Both the position numbers and the translations under genes were made by a program. DNA of 36,144 bases from a virus. The notes beneath the pieces are model-generated. The model worked only from the letters and a program-made list of their open reading frames with translations, was not told the origin of the DNA and ran no database searches. The first letter of the stretch is position 1. Every line of letters starts with the position of its first letter. Below are positions 8,515-16,036 of this stretch, piece after piece. The stretch covers positions 1 through 36,144 of the IMG/VR virus record IMGVR_UViG_3300044635_001461; one strand, 5' to 3'.

Positions 8515-9744
8515 TTAGTGGATTAATAACCAAGTACCCACTACATCTGCTCTATTTGCACTATCGTCGCCGTCACCTGGTTTAACTATAACATTCCACT
8601 TTGGTTTATCTCCCACAGGAATTTTCATCATTTCATCGTAGGTAATGACACTGTCTTCAGAAACATTATACTTTAATGCTAACTTTTTCTTTAAAATATC
8701 AATAGCGGATGGGGATTTATAAACCAACTTTTTAATTGTTTTATTTGGCTTATCTGGATCTGGTACTTCTTCTCTATCAACTAAATCAGCAAACATTTGC
8801 TTTGGTACTACAGTTGAATGTTTAGTTGTTTTAAAATCGACTTGTTTTTCTTGATCAGGTTTTGCACCCGCACTAAAATTCATCTTGAAATTGACTGGTT
8901 TATCACCTTTAGCCACATCTGCCATTTTAGTATAAGCATAAAAGTCTACGTTGGGAAATGTTTTTGCAACACTATATGCTAGGTTTACATAATCAGGACT
9001 AAAGAAATCGCCTGAATCATGCCATCTAATCACAGTTTTTACATTTTTCTTTGAATTTTTTTCAACTGCTGCACGAATTTCGTTTGATAACATATTTTTA
9101 TAACCATCCGGATCGTTCAACAAAAAGTTAAGTTGTCTTGTTTGCGATGTGTTAACTGGTACATATTGTACATAACCGCCTTTTTTAGCATAACAATAAA
9201 CTTTGCATGCACCTGCGCCTGGACACGTATTTATGATAACAAATTTTTGATTCTTTTCGTCATAACCAAGTCCTTGTAAAGCTGGCAATCCTATATTATA
9301 AAACTGAGTACTTTCACCGCCACTGTGTGAAATTTTTTCATTTTGTTTTAAAATCTTATCAGGACGTGTGGTGATATGGGTTTTTAGTTTGTTTAAATCA
9401 AACCTACGGCCACTTGGATCTACAATTTGTATCTCTCTGGCAAGCTTTGGATGTACATATGGATACTTGAATTTATCAGTTGGATCTTTTGTAGTAGTAT
9501 ACTTTTGTTTACCTTTTTTATCCAATTTAGGCAATCCAGTTTTCTTATAAACTGCAGGTTGACCGGCCGATCTGTCTAAATATCCTTGTAATTCATCGGA
9601 TGGCAATTCTGTGGTGCCAGCGCCTAACATATCAGCTTCGTCTAATTCTTGTGCAACAAATGAATCTAATGACTGTACAGCCGATGCTGGTAATCCTAGA
9701 CTTTCATACATTTTAACTTCGGTTAGCAAATCGATTAATTTCAT
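8515..9744 (-). CDS. GP88-like protein with capsid-targeting-like N-terminus
   Basis: A 409-residue protein when started at the ATG at 9744. An upstream in-frame TTG at 9771 is less likely because the ATG gives the leader MKLIDLLTEV, which matches a leader shared by other genes here. The core resembles the GP88 family of phage proteins. The seen motifs are NTCPGAGACKVYCYAKKG (a Cys-rich cluster of four Cys), a later RWHDSGDFFSPDYVNLAY segment, and FYAYTKM. The Cys cluster could bind a metal or Fe-S cofactor. The biochemical role of the family is unknown to me. The leader's L-T-E followed by Val fits the T4 prohead protease cleavage rule (L/I-x-E), so the protein may be packaged in the head. 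It sits at the edge of the plus-strand island, divergent from the lipoprotein gene. Confidence 0.7.
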   Translation of the reverse strand: MKLIDLLTEVKMYESLGLPASAVQSLDSFVAQELDEADMLGAGTTELPSDELQGYLDRSAGQPAVYKKTGLPKLDKKGKQKYTTTKDPTDKFKYPYVHPKLAREIQIVDPSGRRFDLNKLKTHITTRPDKILKQNEKISHSGGESTQFYNIGLPALQGLGYDEKNQKFVIINTCPGAGACKVYCYAKKGGYVQYVPVNTSQTRQLNFLLNDPDGYKNMLSNEIRAAVEKNSKKNVKTVIRWHDSGDFFSPDYVNLAYSVAKTFPNVDFYAYTKMADVAKGDKPVNFKMNFSAGAKPDQEKQVDFKTTKHSTVVPKQMFADLVDREEVPDPDKPNKTIKKLVYKSPSAIDILKKKLALKYNVSEDSVITYDEMMKIPVGDKPKWNVIVKPGDGDDSANRADVVGTWLLIH

Positions 9745-9854
9745 ATGTGTTTTGTTATTCTTACTTTTCAACTGCCGTTACCTTTTATTACACGGTTATA
9801 CTTTTCTTTGAGTATAAATATCAGTTTTATTATAAAAAGTAATATTTATATTAT
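9745..9854. promoter_or_regulatory. Divergent promoter region between GP88-like gene and plus-strand island
   Basis: This 110-nt AT-rich gap separates two divergent genes. It carries one copy of ATATTTATA per strand, each in sense orientation to its gene: plus strand 9842-9850, exactly 4 nt before the ATG at 9855, and minus strand 9821-9813, 68 nt before the ATG at 9744. The arrangement suggests back-to-back promoters. Confidence 0.45.
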
Positions 9855-10820
9855 ATGAACTTTAAAAAGCAACTGTTTTATACTATTGTAATTTTGATAT
9901 TAACTGGATGTATTTCATCAGAGGTTAAATCAGCAAAGCAAGTTAGTGTGGCACAAGATGCCGTTGCAAAACAAGAAGCCAAAGTAGACAATACAATGGT
10001 AGAATTGGAAAAAGTAGAAAAAGGTAAAATAGTACAAACTTCTTCTTTATCAATTGGTATTCAACATTCGTTAAGTCAAGTAACTAATGCGCCTATACAA
10101 GTAGAAACAGCTAAATCTTTGAATGAACGAGTAATTTCTATCGTTGGTTCTCCACACATAGATGAAATTAAAAGAATTAAAGCTACAGTTGATCTGCTTA
10201 ATTCTCAAGTAGCTGAAGAACGAAAAAAAGGTGATCAATTATTATCACAACGGGACGAAATCATAAACAAATTACAAAAAGAAAAGTCTGCTTTAAAAGA
10301 AAAGTATGATGATGAACTTTGGCAAATGACTGATAAAGCAAAAGAAATTGCAAAAGAAGCAGATCAAAGCAAGGCTACACTTGATACAATGAGTGGTATG
10401 TTTGGATTAAATGCTGTATTTTGGGGTTTAAAAAAGTTCTTTATTAGTGCTTTAACCGCAATTATCATATTTGTTGTAGTATTCGTTATACTTAGAATAT
10501 TAGCAACAGTACATCCAGCAGCTGGTGCAGTATTTAGTATATTCAATATGATCGGATCCGGACTATTAAGTTTGGTAAAAGTATTAACTCCACATGCATT
10601 TGAAATATCTAACTTTGCTTCAAAAGACAAAGTTGATGAATATAAGTCCCCACTTACTAAGATAGTTGATGTAATTCAAGAACTCAAAGAAAAGCAAAAA
10701 GAATCTCCTGACAGAGTATATCCATTGACCGAAGTGTTAAAGAGATTTGACAAAGAAATGGACAACTCTGAAAAAGATTTGATTGATGATATCTTGAAAG
10801 AACAAAAGTGGACGAAGTGA
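9855..10820 (+). CDS. Predicted lipoprotein with coiled coil and C-terminal membrane segments
   Basis: A 321-residue protein with a short charged N-terminus, a hydrophobic stretch and a lipobox LTGC, putting the lipidated Cys at residue 19. Residues about 85-175 are highly charged and helical, probably coiled coil. A strong membrane segment lies at about 194-217, followed by a second, weaker hydrophobic stretch at about 222-246, then a charged cytoplasm-type tail. A lipid anchor plus internal membrane segments would let one protein span from periplasm to cytoplasm. It opens the plus-strand island upstream of the MscS-like and cyclase genes. I recognise no family. Superinfection exclusion or sensing at the membrane is a guess from phage lipoproteins in general; a spanin- or holin-related role is also possible. 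Confidence 0.7.
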   Translation: MNFKKQLFYTIVILILTGCISSEVKSAKQVSVAQDAVAKQEAKVDNTMVELEKVEKGKIVQTSSLSIGIQHSLSQVTNAPIQVETAKSLNERVISIVGSPHIDEIKRIKATVDLLNSQVAEERKKGDQLLSQRDEIINKLQKEKSALKEKYDDELWQMTDKAKEIAKEADQSKATLDTMSGMFGLNAVFWGLKKFFISALTAIIIFVVVFVILRILATVHPAAGAVFSIFNMIGSGLLSLVKVLTPHAFEISNFASKDKVDEYKSPLTKIVDVIQELKEKQKESPDRVYPLTEVLKRFDKEMDNSEKDLIDDILKEQKWTK

Positions 10821-10831
10821 GATAATTAAAT

Positions 10832-10840
10832 ATATTTATT
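10832..10840 (+). promoter_or_regulatory. ATATTTATT motif before the MscS-like gene
   Basis: The motif lies in sense orientation in the 69-nt gap after the lipoprotein gene, 49 nt before the ATG at 10890. It could give the MscS-like/cyclase genes a promoter separate from the one at 9842-9850. Confidence 0.3.
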
Positions 10841-10889
10841 ATATAATTGTTTTAGGTGTTAAACTCGTTTTAAATAACCAAAAACAAAT

Positions 10890-11279
10890 ATGGACACAAA
10901 TACTGTACAAGTAATTTCAGAAAAAGTATTAGAATCAACAGCGCAAGATATGACAGGCAAATATGTCTGGATGTTCTTAGCCGGTTTAGTAATTCTAATA
11001 TTCAAATCAAGCATTGAAAAGTTAGCAGCTGCGCTTTTTATGTTTATTGGATCCGATTATAAAGAAGATGACGTTGTATATGTTGATGGTAAACCAGGAA
11101 GAATTGTACGTGTAGGTTTAACCAAAACGGTATTCTTTATATATGATGTAGTAGATGGTAAGGTTGTAGGTGGCAGTAAATTAGTTATTCAAAATGAAAG
11201 ATTGGCCGGTCTAAATATAGAAAAACCACTACCTCAGTTGGATTTGGCTCGTTTCAAAAAAGAAAACAAACAAGACTAA
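10890..11279 (+). CDS. Minimal MscS-like membrane protein
   Basis: A 129-residue protein. Residues 25-38 form a membrane segment, and 41-54 a second amphipathic one with a SSIEKLAAALF pattern. The rest matches the MscS beta domain: DDVVYVDGKPGRIVRVGL, then VVDGK, then LVIQNERLAGLNI. E. coli MscS has the same series (SNLAAG, then GGVAGTV, ADGK, PNGKIIAGNI). The family forms heptameric mechanosensitive channels in the inner membrane, and some members are gated by cyclic nucleotides through an added domain. Here only the pore helix and beta domain are present; no cyclic-nucleotide-binding domain is visible. It lies just before the nucleotide cyclase gene with a 7-nt gap, so the two are probably co-transcribed. 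An effector role for this channel-like protein is inference. Confidence 0.7.
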   Translation: MDTNTVQVISEKVLESTAQDMTGKYVWMFLAGLVILIFKSSIEKLAAALFMFIGSDYKEDDVVYVDGKPGRIVRVGLTKTVFFIYDVVDGKVVGGSKLVIQNERLAGLNIEKPLPQLDLARFKKENKQD

Positions 11280-11286
11280 TTTACTT

Positions 11287-13065
11287 ATGGCAATCAATAT
11301 TTTTACCCACATTAAACGAGGGTTGTATGATAACGTATACAATTGCATCGAAAAAGAAAAAATAGACGTTAATCAGAGAGATGACGATACCGGCAATCCA
11401 CCATTGGTTGTTGCAGTAGAAGAAAATCAAATAGAAATAGTCAAATTGTTATTAAATCGTGGCGCCGATGTAAATGTAAAAGATTGGACAAGCAAAAATA
11501 CTGCATTAGATATATCTGAACAAAAAGGGTTTAAACACATTTCAGAATTATTGCAAGGTCGAGGTGCAAAATATAGTAGTGGTAGCAGTTTTCATTTGGC
11601 TGCTAAGAATGGTGATATTGTTTCTATTGAAGAAATGTTGAGTAAAAAACAAGATATCAATGAAGTTGACGCTGGTAAAGGTTGGACAGCACTACACTAT
11701 GCGGTTAATTATGGACAAAAACATTTGGTTGAATATTTAATTGTTAAAGGTGCTGATGTCAACAAGAAAGATTTCTTAGGTAAAAACAATCCAATAGATG
11801 TGTTATCCAATGTTAATAGAGGTGAAATTGTTAAGTTGTTAAATAAAAATGGCGCTAAATCTGCTGGTGGTGTTAATATTCATTTTTGTGCTGAAACCGG
11901 TGATTTTGAAGGTGTACAGTCATTTTTTGATAAAGACGGTAAAATTAATGGTAGAGATGAAAAGAATGGATGGATGCCATTACATTACGCCGTTAATGCT
12001 AACGATGTTGATATGACGGAGTTTTTGGTACATTTGGGTGCAAATGTTAATGGTGCAGATTTTAAGGGAGAAATTGCTCCGTTAGACATTGCATTCAAGA
12101 CAGGCAATGTAGAAATGCAAAGTTATTTACAAGCCAAAGGTGCTTTAAGAAAGAAGAAACACGATACGGGTGGTAATGGTAAAGATGTAAACATTTATAT
12201 TACAGATGAAGTTAAGAAACAAATTGCGTTATTCATTGAAAAACGCAATCGTGAAGAAGAAGCAATAAAGAAACTAGAAGCAGAACAGACTGCAAAAGAA
12301 CCAAAAAAGAAAGATGCACCAACAAAAAAGATTAACTGGAAAGACTTTTTAAAATTAAAGAATATGCCGGTTGTAGAAAAGAAAGAAGAACAACCAAAGG
12401 TTGAAGTACCAAAACCAGTTAAACAAATAGTTCGTAAAGTTGACAAGATCGACGTGGAAGTCAAATCAGGACGATTACAATTAGATACTGAACAAGAAGG
12501 TTTCATATTCTTTATGGATATTGTGGCTTACAGTAAAAAAACCACAGATGAACAAAAGAAGGCTTGTAAAGACTTGGGTACACTAGTTAAATCTACAATG
12601 CAATATAAAACAGCTAATGCTCTTGAAAAGTTGATTATATTACCCACCGGAGATGGTATGGTAATGGGATTTTTCACGTATCTAGAAGATGCAATGAATT
12701 GTGCCGTTGCTATAGCTAAAGCAGTAAAAGATAGACCCGACTTACAAATGAGAATGGGTGTACACTGTGGACCTGTAATTCCAATGGAAGATATCAATGG
12801 AAATCTTAATATAAGCGGTGATGGAATCAATTATGCTCAAAGAGTAATGGATGCGGGTGAAACAAATCATTTATTAGTTAGTTCAGCTGTAATGTTGAAA
12901 TATGATAGACCAGCATACGTTTTGGTAAATGATTTGGGGGATGTAATTGTAAAACACGGTGTAATAATGCATTTGTACAGTTTACACGGTACCGAGTTTG
13001 GTAACAAAGAATTTCCATCAAGTAGAGTAAAAAAAGCAGAACCAACAACAAATAAACCATTATGA
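11287..13065 (+). CDS. Ankyrin-repeat class III nucleotide cyclase
   Basis: A 592-residue fusion. Residues about 1-290 hold around eight ankyrin-type repeats (for example GWTALHYAVNYGQ at 132-144 and GADVNKKD). Residues 300-395 are a charged, Lys/Glu-rich linker. Residues 400-575 are a class III cyclase catalytic domain: FFMDIVAYS with metal-binding Asp411, LPTGDGMVMGFF with Asp456, MRMGVHCGPV at 488-497, and ISGDGINYAQRVMD with Asn515 and Arg519 in the N-x3-R position. The end (DLGDVIVKHG, then HLYSLHG.EFGN) matches a common bacterial cyclase subfamily. Active-site residues are intact, so cyclic nucleotide synthesis is expected. The base-selecting position before the GD is Leu rather than the Lys or Glu of classical adenylate or guanylate cyclases, so the product cannot be read off. 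No signal peptide: a cytoplasmic enzyme. Its stop overlaps the next start (ATGA). Confidence 0.9.
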   Translation: MAINIFTHIKRGLYDNVYNCIEKEKIDVNQRDDDTGNPPLVVAVEENQIEIVKLLLNRGADVNVKDWTSKNTALDISEQKGFKHISELLQGRGAKYSSGSSFHLAAKNGDIVSIEEMLSKKQDINEVDAGKGWTALHYAVNYGQKHLVEYLIVKGADVNKKDFLGKNNPIDVLSNVNRGEIVKLLNKNGAKSAGGVNIHFCAETGDFEGVQSFFDKDGKINGRDEKNGWMPLHYAVNANDVDMTEFLVHLGANVNGADFKGEIAPLDIAFKTGNVEMQSYLQAKGALRKKKHDTGGNGKDVNIYITDEVKKQIALFIEKRNREEEAIKKLEAEQTAKEPKKKDAPTKKINWKDFLKLKNMPVVEKKEEQPKVEVPKPVKQIVRKVDKIDVEVKSGRLQLDTEQEGFIFFMDIVAYSKKTTDEQKKACKDLGTLVKSTMQYKTANALEKLIILPTGDGMVMGFFTYLEDAMNCAVAIAKAVKDRPDLQMRMGVHCGPVIPMEDINGNLNISGDGINYAQRVMDAGETNHLLVSSAVMLKYDRPAYVLVNDLGDVIVKHGVIMHLYSLHGTEFGNKEFPSSRVKKAEPTTNKPL

Positions 13066-13274
13066 AAATGATACCTTTGGGAAGACAATATCACGCAAGT
13101 GTTGTTAATACAGATTTGGATGTATATAAAATAAAAGATAAAGTAATGGGTGTACGTACAAGTAATCATCCAGGTCCATTTCAAATTTCAGATAAACTCG
13201 GTATCATTAAAGATAACGATACCAAGATCAGAATTGTAGTTTATAATTCAAAAGGCTTGTTTTATTTAATATAA
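13062..13274 (+). CDS. Small hypothetical protein coupled to the cyclase gene
   Basis: A 70-residue basic protein whose ATG overlaps the cyclase stop codon (ATGA), which implies translational coupling and supports it as a real gene. An in-frame Met at residue 3 is an alternative start. The sequence has a short basic N-terminus, a middle GVRTSNHPGPFQISDKLG segment and an aromatic hydrophobic end (IRIVVYNSKGLFYLI). No membrane segment is convincing and I recognise no family. Partnership with the cyclase, for example as a regulator, is only suggested by the coupling. The gene ends 3 nt before the consensus promoter of the mom-like gene. Confidence 0.6.
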   Translation: MKMIPLGRQYHASVVNTDLDVYKIKDKVMGVRTSNHPGPFQISDKLGIIKDNDTKIRIVVYNSKGLFYLI

Positions 13275-13277
13275 ATG

Positions 13278-13305
13278 TTGACATTCTTTATTATAGGTTT
13301 ATAAT
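13278..13305 (+). promoter_or_regulatory. Consensus sigma70-type promoter for the mom-like gene
   Basis: TTGACA at 13278-13283 and TATAAT at 13300-13305 are both perfect matches, separated by 16 nt. Six nt follow before the ATG at 13312, so the usual start site 7 nt past the -10 box would be the A of the start codon. That predicts a leaderless transcript. No other region in the window has such a perfect pair that I noticed. Confidence 0.75.
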
Positions 13306-13311
13306 GGGGGA

Positions 13312-14085
13312 ATGTCCGAATATTGTGATACCTCATTGCTTTATCTCAAAAGTATCAATAAGAATGTTGCAAAAACTCTTATTGAAAAAAACCATTATAC
13401 ACACAAATGGTCTCTTTGTACTGTAGCTTATGGAGTTTATTATAAAGAGTATATTGAAAGCACATTCTTTGGTGGTTTTAACGAACGCCTAATAGGTGTA
13501 TTAGTATATGGAAATGCCGTGGGTAGAAATGCAAGTACCAGCATATGTCCTCTACTTACTAATAACAATGTGTTGGAATTAACACGACTGTGGATTGCAG
13601 ATGGTTATGGTAAAAATATAGAAAGCTATTGTATAGCTGAAAGTTTTAGATTATTAAACACAGATTATCCACAAATAAAATGTATTCTTAGTTACGCGGA
13701 TAGTGAAGCTGGTCACGTTGGAACAATATATCAAGCAACTGGATTTGTATATCAAGGTGATAACTATGTGGATATTGCACTGATGCCTAACTATAGTGTT
13801 AGTTTAATTGGCCCCACTGAATATGATTGGATACATAGTAGAAGTGTATATGCACGTTGGAAAACACACAGTGTAGATAAACTAAAAGAACGTATTGGTA
13901 GAACATTTTGGCGCAAACGTGAAAGCGGTAAACATCGTTATATCAAGTTTATAAGCAACAAGATAGAAAATAAGAAACTGGTTAAATCTCTTAAACATAA
14001 AGTTCTACCTTATCCCAAAGATACTTCGTTCAAAGAAGAAGTGCAAGAAATCGTTGTAGAAAATACCAACGAATTTTTCGATTAG
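13312..14085 (+). CDS. Mom-family DNA modification protein
   Basis: A 257-residue protein with the Mom pattern (GNAT-like fold). In phage Mu, Mom modifies adenine at N6 (methylcarbamoyl-adenine) and blocks many restriction enzymes. Seen here are NHYTHKWS at residues 27-34, a beta segment ERLIGVLVYGNAVGR at 58-72, LELTRLWIADGYG at 88-100, SYAD at 127-130, and GTIYQATGFVYQGD at 137-150. All are in the order expected for the family. The C-terminus after about residue 190 is strongly basic, consistent with nucleic-acid contact. The start at 13312 follows a consensus promoter directly; an ATG at 13304 overlaps the -10 box but is in another frame. The gene ends just before a strong terminator. Likely role: protection of phage DNA against host restriction. 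Confidence 0.85.
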   Translation: MSEYCDTSLLYLKSINKNVAKTLIEKNHYTHKWSLCTVAYGVYYKEYIESTFFGGFNERLIGVLVYGNAVGRNASTSICPLLTNNNVLELTRLWIADGYGKNIESYCIAESFRLLNTDYPQIKCILSYADSEAGHVGTIYQATGFVYQGDNYVDIALMPNYSVSLIGPTEYDWIHSRSVYARWKTHSVDKLKERIGRTFWRKRESGKHRYIKFISNKIENKKLVKSLKHKVLPYPKDTSFKEEVQEIVVENTNEFFD

Positions 14086-14092
14086 TGCAAGA

Positions 14093-14120
14093 AAAAACCC
14101 CAACTTTCGTTGGGGTTTTT
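14093..14120. terminator. Bidirectional rho-independent terminator
   Basis: A perfect 12-bp stem AAAAACCCCAAC / GTTGGGGTTTTT with a TTTC loop lies between the convergent mom-like (+) and major capsid (-) genes. Five T follow the GC stem on the plus strand and six on the minus strand, so it should stop transcription from both sides. Confidence 0.92.
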
Positions 14121-14144
14121 GAGTTATTTTATTTCTACTAAGTA

Positions 14145-15983
14145 TTATACGGTATCGAGATCACCGATAATAACTTTTCCATAGAACTCTGGGCGCACGA
14201 CCTTCTTAGCGTAGCGGGTCATTACACCTCTACGTGGAGTGAAGTTCACTGGATCATAGACCAATGGAGTTTGGATTAGTGGGATATAAGGAGCATATAC
14301 TGCGCCTGTTTCTAGGAAGTTATTTCCACGGAAACCAACCAATACGATATTATCGGTCATATATGGGTTCTTGTAAACTTGGAAGCGACTTGCGAAGCTA
14401 CCAACACGTGCAACGCCCATTGCGAACTTAGCACTGTCACCATCGGTGTTTACTACATATCCTGGAATTGATTCCAAGATGGTTGCTACGTCTGGACTTA
14501 CGACCAAGAAGTTAGCACCACCACGGAGGGTCAATTTTTGGATTGTGTTAGATACCTTTTGAATCTTGTTACCAAGAGTTTGGAACCAAGTGCTCTTAAC
14601 GTAAGCTGTACGATTTGCAGAAGCATTTGCATTACGTGTGAATACTGCGTCACCAGTAGTTGCATTCAATCCCTTGCTGAATTCAACACCGATTTGGGCG
14701 GACCAAGCTTCGGTAGTTATACCTTGAACGGCACCGTTCAACATTTCTAGGATTTCTAGATCGATTTCCATAGATACGTATTCACTCAACAGAGCAGTCA
14801 ATTCTGCTTCTGCATCAATAGAGTGATATGCGTTCAAGTCTTGCGCTAATTCTGGGGTCCAGACTGCCTTTAGTTTACGGGTCTTAGCAACGATTGGTTC
14901 GCTGTTTAGTACCAAGTTAACTTCTGGGATACTGATATCAGTGTCGATGCTTTGAGTAGCAACGTTAGCAGCTGTACCAGAACCTTCACCTGGTGTCTTA
15001 CCAGCTTCAAAGTCACCACGTAGGTTGTCCGTAGGTTGTAGACTATAGATCAATTTAAGTCTTGGACCGGAGGCGGCGCCAGCGAATGTACTCTGTGAAG
15101 CGGATACGATGTATACAGTTTGATAGAATGGATTGCTCAAACTACCAGTATTGACCGCTTTGCTGTAAGTGTTCAACACCACACCGTTTTTAATGAGTGC
15201 GCCTGGATTGGTCGCACCTGAACCTGAGATCAAGTTGAATGAACGCACTGCATTCAAGTCAACGTTGTATAGATTTCCGTAACTTGATACAGGGGTATTA
15301 TTATCATCGTGATTCAAGATTACTTTAAACAATTTCTTAGCTACCACGGAACCACTCAATTCAGCATCAAATTGTACGTCATTCCAAGAAGCGGTTTGAA
15401 TTGTACCACCGTTATTGGTTGCTCCTGATGAATACGTGATTGTAATAGCGGAACTACTTACTGGACGAACTGAATATGCAAAAGCACCTTGGCCGTATAA
15501 ACCACGTACTGCGCTATCAGTTGAACCCAATTTCTTGCCTGTACCACCAAACAAACTGTCGTTCAATTGCTTACCGGCGCGGGTAGTTACAGAACTACCG
15601 TTGTTCAAGTTGCGCAAATCTGAACCAGGAGCGTTAGTACCATACTTGAAGTCTAGATAGAAGATTAGACCAGATGGTAGATTCATTGGTTGAACGCTTA
15701 CGAATTCCTTCGCAGCGATTTCAGCAAACACACGACGAACCAATGGAAGAGCTACGCCAGCCCATTGTTCTGAACTGGTAGATGTACCAGTTGTGGTTGC
15801 TTCGTCAAGCAATTGTTTTGCTTGATTTTCTAATAGGATTGACATATGTGCTTTTTCAACACCTTTGCAACCTTCTAGGAGGCCTGTCTTTTCCCATTTG
15901 CCTTGTAGTCCACGTGTTTCTGCCATTAATTTGGCCTGTGGATTCATATTGTTTGTCAATAGACTTTTAATATCCATACTCAT
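14145..15983 (-). CDS. Major capsid protein, T4 gp23-like
   Basis: A 612-residue protein that aligns in pattern with T4 gp23. The N-terminus has KWEKTGLLEG (28-37), then a helical segment ending in LLENQAKQLLDEAT. It is followed by ALPLVRRVFAEIAAKEFVSV and QPMNLPSGLIFYLDFKYG, equivalent to the T4 MVRRAIPNLIAFDICGVQPMN and following segment. Gp23 is cut by the prohead protease after L-x-E; here L-D-E at 59-61 followed by Ala is the best candidate, close to the T4 site at residue 65. The protein is about 90 residues longer than T4 gp23, with a Ser/Thr/Gly-rich middle region. An AAAGA ribosome binding site precedes the ATG; the in-frame ATG two codons downstream is an alternative. It follows the scaffold gene and ends at a bidirectional terminator. 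Confidence 0.93.
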   Translation of the reverse strand: MSMDIKSLLTNNMNPQAKLMAETRGLQGKWEKTGLLEGCKGVEKAHMSILLENQAKQLLDEATTTGTSTSSEQWAGVALPLVRRVFAEIAAKEFVSVQPMNLPSGLIFYLDFKYGTNAPGSDLRNLNNGSSVTTRAGKQLNDSLFGGTGKKLGSTDSAVRGLYGQGAFAYSVRPVSSSAITITYSSGATNNGGTIQTASWNDVQFDAELSGSVVAKKLFKVILNHDDNNTPVSSYGNLYNVDLNAVRSFNLISGSGATNPGALIKNGVVLNTYSKAVNTGSLSNPFYQTVYIVSASQSTFAGAASGPRLKLIYSLQPTDNLRGDFEAGKTPGEGSGTAANVATQSIDTDISIPEVNLVLNSEPIVAKTRKLKAVWTPELAQDLNAYHSIDAEAELTALLSEYVSMEIDLEILEMLNGAVQGITTEAWSAQIGVEFSKGLNATTGDAVFTRNANASANRTAYVKSTWFQTLGNKIQKVSNTIQKLTLRGGANFLVVSPDVATILESIPGYVVNTDGDSAKFAMGVARVGSFASRFQVYKNPYMTDNIVLVGFRGNNFLETGAVYAPYIPLIQTPLVYDPVNFTPRRGVMTRYAKKVVRPEFYGKVIIGDLDTV

Positions 15984-16036
15984 ATTTGTATCTTTCTTTA
16001 TTTAATTACTGTTAGGTTTTTACTCGCAAACTAATT

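Noticed and set aside
9745-9771. Upstream TTG start for the GP88-like gene
   Set aside because: The ATG at 9744 gives a leader that matches four other proteins in the window.
11287-13065. Direct assignment to the Pycsar system
   Set aside because: The cyclase product cannot be read from the sequence and neither neighbour matches a known Pycsar effector with confidence; kept as an analogy only.
12867-13184. Minus-strand open frames across the cyclase and 70-residue genes
   Set aside because: They are shadows of well-supported plus-strand genes.
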